Shown one piece after another: positions 48,601 to 58,890 of a stretch of 64,000 nucleotides of DNA. The DNA lies in contig BDSL01000200.1 in the NCBI GenBank assembly GCA_003116995.1, forward strand, positions 1 to 64,000, read 5' to 3'. A model generated the notes under the pieces. That model saw nothing but the letters and a program-made list of their open reading frames with translations. It searched no databases and was not told the origin of the DNA. How positions within the stretch are numbered: the first letter of the stretch is position 1; every line of letters begins with the position of its first letter. The position numbers and the translations under genes were made by a program. Source of the stretch: Yamagishiella unicocca (taxonomy: Eukaryota; Chlorophyta; Chlorophyceae; Chlamydomonadales; Volvocaceae).

Positions 48601-49869
48601 AGACCTGCCTCGGTTACATGGTGAACAAGAAATGGGTCCGTGATACAAGTACCTTGATTTTTAATATTTTCCCATCCTTCTATCATGACTCACGGCAGGC
48701 TCAGGAGGGTCGTTGTTGAAAGCACACCAGTGGATGAGCCTTTGTCGACCAATGACGCAAAAGTGGACAAGTTAAGGGAGGTTACGGCAATGTGGTACTG
48801 TAGCAGCATCGTCATGTACTCGGGGGGTTCTATGAGCAGCTGGTCCGTTGTGGCGTCCAGCGACATTGCAAATTTCCGAAATGCTCTACGAAAGGGGCAG
48901 GGTTTCGGGATGAAAAAGCAGGATGTTCGTTGTTTGAAGACAGTAGATGGAATGTTTCGCGACCGCCGCAAGCATTCAGGGGGCGTGCACAAGTCTACTT
49001 CCAAGCAAGCATTGGAGGGTTAGAGTTGGTTGATGCATGGGGTTAATGCTGCCGTACTTGCATCACGGCAACGGTAATAATGCATCCCAGGCGTGGCCAC
49101 GCACGCACAGCGAGCAACGAGCAAGCGATAGATCGTCCCAAGCGCTGCATGAGCGTCGAAACGTAGGGTCAGTTGCTCACTCGTCCGTCGGCAGGAAGAC
49201 AGTGGCATCGAGGTTGGGACTTGACAGTGTTGTGGTAAGCTGAAGCTTGTCAACCAGGTCCCGGACGAAACTTAAGTTTGCATGGCTGTTGATGACTTCC
49301 ATGACATTGCCGTACGGCTGTGCGGCCACGCCGCTGAAGGCCGCCAGCAGCGACAGGATACCTTATGTTGGGTAGTCGACAGGTTAGCGGGGGGAGGGGC
49401 ACGGCGGGGCGCTAGCTGTAAGACATCCTACACGAATGAACGAGGTTGTCGAACGCATACATCATTCATATTCGACCACTACAACGATTCATTTGGTTAA
49501 CAAGGAACGTAACTAAGCATGTATAACATGGCAACATATATGCCCAAGAATGTAGAACTGGGTAGCTTGCACCGTCGGTAACATGTAAGGCGGCTATACC
49601 TTGAGCGCGGCAATATGTGGCATCCGTTATTAGGAACATCAATTTCGAGCTTACTTAAGGTTACTTGGAGTGGGGTTGAATGGTGCTCTTGGCGTTGCCG
49701 CACCAACTGGCTTATCATTCTACTCGTCGTCATCACAATGACTTCACGCACGTTATATGCTGTCAGAACAACTGGAAATGTGAGTGAGTGTTATAAGCTG
49801 AGGTTTGTGCGGTCGCCGAGCCAAGAGGCATGAGCGCGACGAATCATCAAAGGAGGCCTTACCTGGCAT
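42631..49869 (-). CDS. GPI-anchored protein with three fasciclin (FAS1) domains
   Basis: FAS1 proteins mediate adhesion in the cell wall or matrix. Sixteen exons fit: 49863-49869, 49181-49361, 48694-48885, 48033-48157, 47148-47202, 46817-46913, 46433-46549, 46084-46165, 45548-45645, 45049-45183, 44501-44653, 44082-44168, 43660-43818, 43518-43585, 42990-43097 and 42631-42781. They total 604 residues. The signal peptide MPGILSLLAAFSGVAAQ is split by an intron after seven coding bases. FAS1 1 (about 20-219) has DATVFLPTDEAFRKF, LLQYHI and VDIPAGKAFVYVIDNVL. FAS1 2 (220-363) has SLKAAGLWQALND, YTFFGPNDN and LTYHV. FAS1 3 (364-570) has LTITFLAPNNQAIADF, RYHV, FVNGATFTTVAG and VNYVLVP. The tail is a GPI-type signal (GDGSAGTAVPS then MLLLAFTLLLGRVAIMGKLM). 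Exons 48033-48157, 47148-47202 and the donor at 43660 are the weakest joins. Confidence 0.82.
47473..47910. repeat. Degenerate repeat cluster in a FAS1-gene intron
   Basis: Two identical 22-base copies beginning attatttttcagttcgcg start at 47473 and 47506. Diverged relatives follow: tatatcttttcgattcgcgc near 47535, ggtatttacggttcgcgcag near 47826 and tattatttttttccgtcgcg near 47853. All lie in the intron 47203-48032. Plus-strand copies include a cag after a pyrimidine run, but the gene runs on the other strand. Confidence 0.65.
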
Positions 49870-51088
49870 GGTGGGCCCGCGCACTTCAATGTTCCTAGAA
49901 ACAAAGGTTGTTTCTCCTTACAATGAAGGCCACGTATTTTTGTGTCTGGAGGAAGCCATTTGATGTTGTGGCGTGCTGGATTTTGGTAGCGGCACGCTTA
50001 GGGGAACTTGCGAGTGACGTACTTGGACGATGTGTGAGAGAATCTTTCTTTCTCAATCATTTGCGTCTTGTAATTCTAATAATAGCCAGATGAATCTTGC
50101 AACGAGCTAAGAAGGCTAATGAAAAACGCATTTCATGACATTTCCGTTACCCCCCCTCCAGGGTCCCGGAACAGAATCCAGCTAACAAACTACGGCGTGG
50201 TCAAGAGCGCGGAACAGGCTAGCTAGTGCTTGTATCGCCAGCTTTTATTTAGCGCAAAGCAGGCATAGTCTGGGAAAAGGTAGCTGTCATTGCCGGACAA
50301 AGGTCACACAATTACACAATGTCACATGAACGAGCGAAGGAGGTTGCGCGCTTGTGAATTGGAAAAGACAACAATTATACAACACAAGAACACGTTTTGC
50401 GGAATGCTAGGTGCGATCGATTGATTGATTGATTACAAGCTCTTGGAGCTCGAAAGGCCCAGACGAGCCAGGAGGCTCATGGACCGCTAACCAGAGGAAT
50501 TTATACAGAAGGATTGAAAACATTTACGAAGCCATGCCCAAATAACGTAGCAATTATGTCCTGATACCCGTAATCGCTGTACGATGCTAGGTGCACACTT
50601 GCCTCCAAGGTCGTTCGAAGGGCGCGCATGATGCCTCGGTCCGCGCTTTCTGGGCGCCCAGAGCCCCAAAACGAATAGTCTAGGATGGATCCAGGACAGA
50701 TAGGTGATAGGAATGCCTCACCTGGAATGCTGGACGAGGCCAGAGGCCGGAATGTCGTCGCAACGCAGCAGGGCCACCCTCGCAGCGGCCAGCAGTCGCG
50801 TGTCATAGAGACGGAAGTGACGGGACGCCTAGGACAACCAGAAGCAGCAGGAGTGCAGCCTGGCGCAGGGCTGGCGGTCATGGATGCGCTCCGACTCAAC
50901 GAGATGGGCGCGGCGTGCGGCGCCGAGAAGATGGCCAGCGCCGCGCCGTGGCTCGAGGCGGTACTCGGCTACAAGGCGCCGGAACATGTGGCAAGTATAA
51001 CATGTGGCAAGTTGGAGATTATTATCTAACATTCTATTTACTACTTGCAAGTTCTACACAAATAATCATTTCGAGGAGTCCAAAACTT
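49870..51088. other. Unassigned region upstream of the FAS1 gene
   Basis: This holds the FAS1 promoter and dispersed repeat copy 3. From 50685 to 51029 both strands are open (114 codons plus; 132 codons minus at 50501-50899). A minus-strand donor-like CATTCCAG|GTGAGG near 50720 suggests a downstream exon of the Gln/Pro-rich gene, but I could not settle frame or strand. Confidence 0.4.
50415..50494 (-). repeat. Dispersed short repeat, copy 3
   Basis: This copy has four attg units, then attacaagctcttggagctc, aggcccagacgagccaggag and ctcatggaccgctaaccag. It is the cleanest of the three copies and is in the same orientation as copy 1. Confidence 0.75.
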
Positions 51089-52310
51089 CTAGTAACTGTC
51101 CAACAACAACCACACAGGGGTGACACGGGCGCAAGCCTGGTTAGTACAGGCACCCCCCGCGGTGCGGCCCTGTGTCTGGGACCGCAGGCTGCCGCTGGGA
51201 TGCCGTGATGTCCCTGCAGGCTCAGCGCCAGGAGCAGGGTTGTCTGAGGCGAGCGTAGCGCCCGCAGCAGCCGCGCCCGCAGCCACCGGGCTTTTTGTTA
51301 GCAGCTGGGAAGCGAAGCCTGGGGCCCTGCCGGCCGGCACCGTCGGGGACCCGTAGGAGGCGGCGTGCGGCAGCGCCGGCCGGGAGCGTGAGGGGCTCCG
51401 CAGGTCGCCCGGCCAAGCTGCCTTCGGAGCCAGGCCCGCCGACGCCGGCGGCTGGGGCAAAGGGACTGCTGACGTGATCCGTGCTGCAGTTCCTGCAGAG
51501 CTGGGCCTCCCGTCATGGCAGTCAGTACCCATCGTCGGCACTGCAGCCACCGCCACTGCAGCGGCAGCTCCGACTCCCGCACCAAACTCCGCCTGGGCCG
51601 TGTAGCTGAGTGAGGCCGCACGTAACGCTGGCGGCGCCCGCTGGCCTCCTGGCCCCCCTGGCAGCGGCGGCGGCTCCGCGTGGCGCTGTGGGACATCCCG
51701 ATTCAGACCCTGTGGCAGCTGCATGAATTGGGGGCACGGAGCCGCAGGATGTTGGAGCGGGAGAGCCGGCGGTGGTAGCATCTGAGCCGAGGAGTAAGGC
51801 GGTTGCGGCTGGTACTGGTGCACAATGCCGGACGTTCGTGGCGCCACTGTCAGCAGCTGGTGCTGATGTAACTGCTGGTACAACTGCTGGTGCTGCACAG
51901 CGAGAACCTGCAGCTGGTGCTGATGGTGTTCTGAGCCGATGTCATGTTGAGCCGTGCCGTTCAGGGGCGCCCCGCAAGCCGGCAGGTCCAATTCTTCCGT
52001 GGGTGTTGCGGGCACGCCTTCGAAGTCCCCAAATGGGCTCGCATCAGGTGTTTCCGCCACAAAGCTTGCATTGGACGTGCGCATGTCCGATGGACGCAAA
52101 AGGCGAAGGGTAGTTACGGGCGCCGGCTGTGCGGCACCTTCAGCTGGGTAAGCCGCCGCCAAGGGTAGGAGGGCGCCGGTGATCGGCGCTACGAGGGCTG
52201 CTCGATCGATTACACGGCCAGTACGGGGGCCGCCAGCGGGCCACGCTGACTGGACGGCTTCAGTGCGCTGCTCCGCATCATGGTCTTCAGCGTCGATGCC
52301 TGCACCGAGG
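51089..52310 (-). CDS. Gln/Pro/Ala-rich protein of unknown function (exon, limits uncertain)
   Basis: I do not recognise this gene. A minus-strand frame is open without interruption from about 52310 to a stop at 51089, close to 400 codons. It includes TIESDFLGAGIDAEDHDAEQ at its start, VAETPDASPFGDFEGVPATP and EELDLPACGAPLNG. A Gln/His-rich stretch (LQVLAVQHQQLYQQLHQHQL) and a Pro/Ala-rich C-terminal half follow. The composition resembles the long disordered regions of regulatory proteins in these algae. No folded domain is visible. The 5' side meets an in-frame stop near 52320, so a splice acceptor is expected there (for example GGTGCAG|GCATCG). The 3' end may be a donor (CGCGGGG|GTGCCT) rather than the stop at 51089. 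Confidence 0.45.
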
Positions 52311-53072
52311 AAGTCGCTCTCAATTGTTCACCGCCCTTATTCCGTAATACGAGTTCATCACGGAGTGATGTAACGCTCGGGTACCTTGCGCCCCGTCTGA
52401 GTTGTCGGAGTCGAGCAATATTGAGCGCAAGGCACTCCTTGCTTGCTGTGAGGAGCGGCTGCGACTGCGCCTGCTGGATCTGCATGAGTAACAAGGTTCG
52501 TCGCTGATACGTAGTAAAGGAATCCCCATAAGGTCTCAGATTACAGGGTACCGGTACTCGCCTTGCATGCTTGTTGCTGCGTTCACGGCGACGACCCTCT
52601 CCTGGTGCAGCTGGTTCCAGCTCCATGCAACCTATCTGTAATGCACTCTAAGGGACAGCATATAGCAATCATAAATGGGTTCCATTATTGCACGAGTTCT
52701 TCGGCGACTTTTACTGCTTTCCTTCTTGGAAGTGATAATCACGAATATTGTGCAAAAATTACTTTCTTTGCATGATGAATCAAGCCTGTAAATTATCAAC
52801 AAGGGAGCTGTGCAGCTGTCGGCTCCGTGCTGCGCCCGTGCTGCGCTTCCTCCTCATGCTGTCATGCATACTCAGCGAAAGGGAGCAAGCGGTATCCTTG
52901 GATTATAACTCTATACAAGTAGTTGTAACATACCGAATAATATGTAAATTGAATCACAAAGCCCGTGCTGCGCTGCCTGCCCTTCATGCAAACTCAGCCC
53001 GAGGAGTGAAGAATGCTCACACAGGAGTTGATATTTGTGAACCTAATTTCCTAAAGGAAACTAGTTCACTTC
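52311..53072. other. Intergenic region upstream of the cysteine-synthase-like gene
   Basis: An open minus-strand frame at 52210-52626 could be a 5' exon of the Gln/Pro-rich gene, but its frame does not match the long frame downstream and no usable intron separates them. The rest (about 52640-53072) is AT-richer and shows nothing recognisable. Confidence 0.4.
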
Positions 53073-55604
53073 ATGCCGCCGCCCACAGCGTCACTCACCT
53101 CGTGCCTGGCGTTGGCGTTAGCTGCTGGTGCCGGAGCAACGGTACTGAAAACCGTGTATCATTGCTATACTTGAAGGCCGTCTTGTTATGATCCTAAGAC
53201 TACAAACTTCCTTGACAACCCTCACCATGGCAGTTGTGCTACTTGTACTTCACGTTGTGGAAGCGTCAGGACGATGGCATACGCTCTGGCGTCTTGGATC
53301 TTATCGGCAATACGCCCCTCGTTCGAATCGGCAGCCTCTCAGAGGAAACGGGCTGTCAGGTGAGCAGGTGCTCGAGTCGTGCAGTCTCCCATTCGCCACG
53401 GGCTGGAAGTACAGGCGCAGGACATGGCCTCAGGGGAGGCGAAGGGAGGCGAGGGTTTGCTTGGGGGCACCATCGTTCGGGTTTCGGTCTTTGCGCCTCT
53501 TGATGGACGGCACCCTTAAGGTGGGGTACGAATTATAGGGGTCTAGGGCGGCTTAGGGACCCGCTGGCCCCTTGCGAAGTCCCGACAGCTGTTAGGACGC
53601 ACTTAGCGCATCCGCATCCGCACCCAGAGGCACTGCGGAATTGCGAACGCAATCCGCATCGCGTTTACCCGGCCGCACGGCCACCATGAACAACAACCTA
53701 GAAGCACTCGCAACCGCCAACACGAACGCAATACCAATACCACTGCCAGCAGGAGCATTAGACAAGTTATTGCGTATACGGGCCCACTCTGGCAATAGCA
53801 ACTTGCTGTCGCGCCTCACTGACCCCGCCCTGCCTTTCCACCTCTCACCCTACTGCACATCGGGGCTCCAGATTCTAGCCAAGGCAGAGATGCTAAACCC
53901 GGGGGGCAGCGTCAAGGACCGAGTCGCCCTGCAGATCGTGACAGAGGCACTGGCGGCGGGGCGGCTGCGCCCAGGGGGCCTTATCACGGAGGGCACTGCG
54001 GGCAGCACTGGTGTCAGCCTCGCAATGGTGGGGCTGTGAAGAACATGCATTTTCATCTTTGTAATTATTTTCATGGAAGGTTGCGGGATGGTTGCGACCC
54101 TTTCGGGCAGCTGGTGCCATCAATAACCAAGCAGCCATAACAACGACTAAAAACCAAAACCCCCACATCTTAGTATCCAACTGCACCCCGCCAACCGTCA
54201 ACTGCCAAACCAGGTGGCTGCGGCACACGGCTGCAGCTGCGCCATTACCATGCCCGACGACGCCGCCGTGGAGAAGGCCAGCATGATCGTTGCGTACGGC
54301 GCCGCCGTACAGCGGGTACGGCCCGTGTCGATCGTGCACCCGGACCATCCCGTGAACGTGGCCCGACGGACCGCCGCCGCCACGGCGGGAGCGCTGTTCG
54401 CGGACCAGTTTGAAAACGAGGCCAACTACCGGGCACACCTGCGGACAGGTGCGCGGCCGCGTACGGCAGTGGTGGCAGTGATGAAAATAGTGGAAGTCTT
54501 TCTCCTCGCTCCTCGCATACGGTAAACCGAGGCCCGATTGGTGCCTGTACCGGCCACGCGCGCTCCTGTGCTGTTTGCCCGATCCCCCAAGATGCTGCAT
54601 GATGCTGATGCCGCTTCGATTGCTGTGGCGGGGTGTGCAGGGGAGGAGATATGGCGGCAGACTGGCGGCCGGATCCACGCGTTCGTGTCCGGCGCCGGGA
54701 CGGGCGGCACGATAGCGGGCGCGTCGCGCAGCCTCAAGCATCGAGACTCTCGGGTGCGGGTGTTCCTGGTGGACCCGCCGGGGAGCTCGCTGTTCAACAA
54801 GGTGGGTCGAGAGGAAACCCACATGTCGGCACGTCGGGTGGGCGGAAGGGGGAATTTCATATGCTGGGGGCCGACGCGAGGTGGCCCTTCCTCGCACGGT
54901 ATGCGCACCGTCTCGAGAAGATGCGTTGACGCGGTCGCACAGTGAGAGCCCTTGCTTGCCTCTATGGGCCTCCCTGAACGTACCGGTGTTGGCCAAAGGT
55001 CGCACTGCACCGCATTGCCAGGTGAAGCGCGGCGTCATGTACACCCACGAGGAGGCCGAGGGGAAGCGCCTCAAAAACCCGTTCGACACCATCACCGAGG
55101 GCATCGGCATCAACCGCCTGACCGCCAACTTCAACCAGGCGCTCATCGACGACGCATTCCGAGGTGCGGGCGCGAGTGGCCCGACACATGCTGTACACTC
55201 ATGGGCCAGGTCTTTGGTTGCGAGACTGGGACGAGTCCTGCGGCCCTTAGACGGGGTCGCGGCTACTTTATGCAGGGACGAGGTTGCCCGCCGTGGCGCC
55301 GATCCTCCCGCCATGCCGATGAAGTTCTTATGCCTTTCTACGCCTCGCAGGCACGGATCGTGAGGCCGTGGAGATGGCCGGGTACCTGCTGCGGAACGAG
55401 GGCCTGTGGGTGGGCTCCTCCGCCGCCATGAACTGCGTGGGCGCCGTCAAGGCGGCGCGCGCCCTGGGCCCCGGCCACGTCATCGTGACGCTGCTGTGCG
55501 ACGGCGGCCACCGCCACCTTTCCAAATTCCACAGCCCAGACTACCTGGCGCAGATGGGCCTTACGCCGCGCTGCACGGGGCGGTCTCTGGACTTCGTGTC
55601 TTGA
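53073..55604 (+). CDS. PLP-dependent cysteine synthase 2-like enzyme, membrane-anchored
   Basis: A fold-type II pyridoxal-phosphate enzyme of the cysteine synthase/cystathionine beta-synthase family. Exons: 53073-53141 (or 53153), 53234-53359, 53872-54027, 54214-54448, 54641-54801, 55022-55163 and 55351-55604, about 380 residues. The N-terminus is hydrophobic (SCLALALAAGAGAT, then LCYLYFTLW), as in the fungal CS2-type enzymes of the mitochondrial outer membrane. The catalytic core begins GVLDLIGNTPLVRIGSLSEE. The PLP lysine is in NPGGSVKDR. The substrate loop reads EGTAGSTGVSLA instead of the bacterial TSGNTG form, a hallmark of this subgroup. The phosphate loop is SGAGTGGTIAG. The extra segment MYTHEEAEGKRLKNPFDTIT and the ending LCDGGHRHLSKF also match that subgroup. 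The real reaction is uncertain; sulfide-dependent cysteine synthesis is only the family default. Confidence 0.88.
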
Positions 55605-56430
55605 CGTGCGAAGTACACCCCTGCGAGCAGATGCTACCGTGCGGCGGAAAGGGCATGCAGGCAGCTATATGGGTCAGGATGGAGGCAGTGTGTGAGACTG
55701 GTCCTCGCCTCTTCAGCTTTTCTCGAGAGTGGCAGGATGTAACCCGGTTGCAGTTTGAGCTTACGAGCCTACGGACGCAGGGAGTGTGCAAAGGAAGCAA
55801 AAGTTGGATTCGCCATGTGGCGGACAAACTACTGCCCGTACTTTGTCAGTATGAAGCATACATCATGGCACATACCGGTTGGGGGTGCAGGGTGCAGCAA
55901 GCACAACTGCACCGCCTCTGCGTGTGACGCCGATGGGCGACGCGAAGGAGGCATGGGGGCGGCTGGACCGGGTTTGTTCGGATCTTGCCCCTTGCACAAA
56001 CACTCAGCACGTACAGATAACAAGCCCCAATTCACCAGCAATACCGACATCCGCACGGCTACTGGACCCTTTCCGGCCAACTCTTCCCAGAGGGGATGTA
56101 GTTTCGTTCCCCTTAAGCAAACCAGCTGGGAGCCAGCGCCAACACTACACCCGGCTGCCCTGTCGGGAAGCCCCCAACCCCCTTTTTCTCACTCGAGGTA
56201 GCGGCGTCCCGACGGCTGACGCCGGAAGAAACGCAACCCGACAGCGCTCCCTGACATTACGTTATCGTAACGGCGATGTCTCAGGCCATTGGCCGCTACC
56301 GTCGCGCGTAAGAATGCCGACCTACGCAGTCGCATACCTTTTTAGACCATAGGAACCTGCACTTGCCTCTACCTACAGTCCGGCCCAGTCGTACCAACAA
56401 ACACCCTAGGAACAAGCGTCCGCGCCGCTT
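55605..56430. other. Intergenic region between convergent genes
   Basis: This separates the 3' ends of the cysteine-synthase-like and DPF-motif genes. Apart from the TGTAA at 55738-55742 I see no feature. Long open frames on both strands here have no family similarity. Confidence 0.55.
55738..55742 (+). other. TGTAA poly(A) signal of the cysteine-synthase-like gene
   Basis: TGTAA occurs 134 bases after the stop codon at 55604, the expected distance for a volvocine 3' UTR. Assigned by position only. Confidence 0.5.
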
Positions 56431-58741
56431 TTAGAAGCCGAGCCCCGCGAAGGGGTCGGCAGTCTTGTGCCCTGAGGCGCCATGCGCGGCACTACCCTTG
56501 TTCATAGCCATGGCTGAACCATTCGCGCCTCCGGGTGCCGCGACGCCGGGCCCACCGGCCGCCCCGGGCGCTGCGAAGGGCGCGAATGAGGGCGCCTCCG
56601 CAAAAAGGTCTCCCGCGGCGGGTCTCCCGGCGGGCGCAGATTGGCCTGTGGGCGGTGTAAGGTATGGCCGGAGTTGCAGACCGGAGAACGAGCGCGTAAG
56701 GGACGCGCCATTGATATGAGTAAATGGCATCCTCGGCGCAGGCAAGCCCTTCCCCGCTTCCCGGGTTTCTCACCACACCCCGCTTCGCACACCTTCCCGC
56801 CTCCCTCTCGCGAGGGTCGATCGGGCGGTGTGTAACCTTACAGCGCGCGCGTGCGCAGTCCGCACTAGCCCAACCCCAAACCGGGACCCACCGTTGTGGC
56901 CGGAGCTCGTCCCGAAGAAATCGCCGAATGCGTTCGCTGCTGGCGCCGGCGCTGCGGGCGCGCTCATTCCGAACGCATCAAACGCGGCAGCGGCGGGTTT
57001 CGCCGTCGCCGGAGCCATCGCTGTCGACGCGGATGCAAAGGGGTCAAACGTCATCGCCGGTGGCTGCGAGGGCCTGGCAGCGGGCGGCGGGGCTGCAGCG
57101 GCGGAAGAGCTTGCCAGGGCCGCAAATGGGTCGGCAGCGGGCGTGTGTTGGGTGGCGGCGGGCTGGGGCGTCCGTGCTGCTGGCGGGGCGGCGCCAAAGG
57201 CGTCAAACGCCAGCGGCGCTGCCGCGGGTCTTGGCGGTGCCATCGCCACCGGAAGTGCAGTGCCGCGGTATGCTGAGAGAGCCGCAAAGGGGTCTGCCGC
57301 GGTGGCGGGCGAGGGGCGCGACATAGCCGTGGCCGATGCTGAGGTTGGTGCGGAGGCGAAGGAGGAGGAGGAGGAGGCGAGGGCGGCGAATGGGTCTGCT
57401 GACGTGGTGCTGTTGCCGGCAGCAGCTGGGGGACCCGCGGCTGGTGAGGCGCTTAGCTCGGAGAAGGCGTCGAGGGGTAGGGCCGCGCGGACGTTGGCGG
57501 CGGCCGACTGCGACGAGGTTGTGGGCGCGCTGCCGAAGAGGGATTCAAGTCCCTGATCGAATGAGTGCGGGTGGACGGGGCCAGCGAGAAGGGTAAGGGC
57601 GGGGCACGTGGTCGTACCAACAGGGGCGAGAGGGTCATCGGCGTTTCTCAAGAGCAGCAGACACCTAAGTGAAATGGTGCGTGCCCCGCTGCGGACCGAA
57701 AGAGTCCCATGCACTGGGGTTGCCTCTCGCACACTCGACATACCCTCTAGGCAACCGCTTTTTAACTGAACAGCGCAGGACCCCATGGCATTCGTCGTGT
57801 GCCGGCGGGAACGGCGCAACGCTTGTGCCGCAGGGTCCTGGTTCTATCGCCGGTTCTGAGCCCGCGCCCCCTTCCTCATCCTTGCCCGAGACTTACGGCA
57901 GCGGCGACAGGCGCTACCAGTGCTACCGGCGCTGGGGCGGGTGCGCTGGGGAAGCTGGCAAACGGGTCGTCAGTGGCCGCCGAAGACGGCGCGGCGCTGC
58001 CGAACGCTGCGTCCCACGCCGAATCCGTGGCGGCGGCGCCGCCCTGCTGCTGGGGAACGGAGGGCCGAGGGTCCGAACTGTCCGAAAACAAGTCCAGCGA
58101 GTTGTCGCTTCCTTGCTGCTGCACGCCAATGAGGTTGCCGGCGGCTGGTGGCGGCGCGAGCTTTCCTGCGGGCAACAGGGTTGGGAGAGCACCGGGTGGG
58201 TGGGCACGGGGGCCGGAGAAGGACACAGCGGCGATCCAATCCGACGGGGCAGCTTGGAAACCCGTGGAAATGACATAGGAGAAACCCGGCTCGGCGGTGC
58301 AGTACGGTGCAGCATCACAGAGGAGTACCCTCCTGCCCGGACGCTCAGAGACTCCACTGCAACGTGGTTCGCTGATTCAGGTAGCATCTAGCATGGGGCC
58401 TTGCGCCGACTCACCCAGGCTGCCTGTGCTGCTGGAAGCGGGGATGCTTATATTGGCAAAGGTGGCAGCCACGGCGGGGTTGATTTTTATTTCCGACAGC
58501 TTCTTGGGAGCCTTGGAGCCTGCGCGGGGACAGAACCAAAACATGTGTCATTGGCCAGACCGACAACAAAGGAACATGACGAGGAAGACGAGAAGACCCA
58601 CAACATCGAAGATTCGCGGCCGAACGTCAACAGCTGTAACCCTAAACAGCAACAGCGGGCTCTGCGGGGTGGGGTGCGACCTACCAGCAGAGGATACATC
58701 CACCAAACCCGGGGGCAGCGCTCCCTCCGCCTTGAGACGTT
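56431..58741 (-). CDS. DPF-motif endocytic-adaptor-like protein, 5' part missing
   Basis: The disordered C-terminal part of what looks like a clathrin/AP-2 adaptor (epsin, AP180 or ArfGAP type). Exons: 58685-58741, 58415-58519, 57897-58165, 56892-57552 and 56431-56645, about 435 residues, all joining in frame. The first visible exon reads RLKAEGALPPGLVDVSSAG and the next SKAPKKLSEIKINPAVAATF. After that the chain is Ala/Pro/Ser-rich with repeated short peptides: six DPF (ending TADPFAGLGF), two DLF (SLDLFSD, GDLFAEA), two FDAFG and one NAFGDFFG. DPF, DLF and FxDxF-like motifs bind adaptor appendage domains in known endocytic proteins. The folded N-terminal domain that would name the protein is not in view: the first exon begins in phase 1 at 58741 and the satellite array starts immediately upstream. 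Family assignment beyond 'adaptor-like' is inference. Confidence 0.75.
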
Positions 58742-58890
58742 CTATCCGCTACCGTTAAGCTGCGTGCCCAAGAGCGAGGCCGATCGAAGGTTGCCGGAGA
58801 AGCCCATGCTTGCCGATTGGCCCGGACGTCCTCGTGCGGCGATCCCGAGAGGCGAATTTCGGTGGGGACGTTCCTTTCACCTAGTTCTTG

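Noticed and set aside
56828..57556. 242-codon plus-strand Ala/Gly-rich open frame
   Set aside because: It is antisense to the DPF-motif exon 56892-57552, whose repeated DPF/DLF peptides and in-phase splice sites identify the coding strand.
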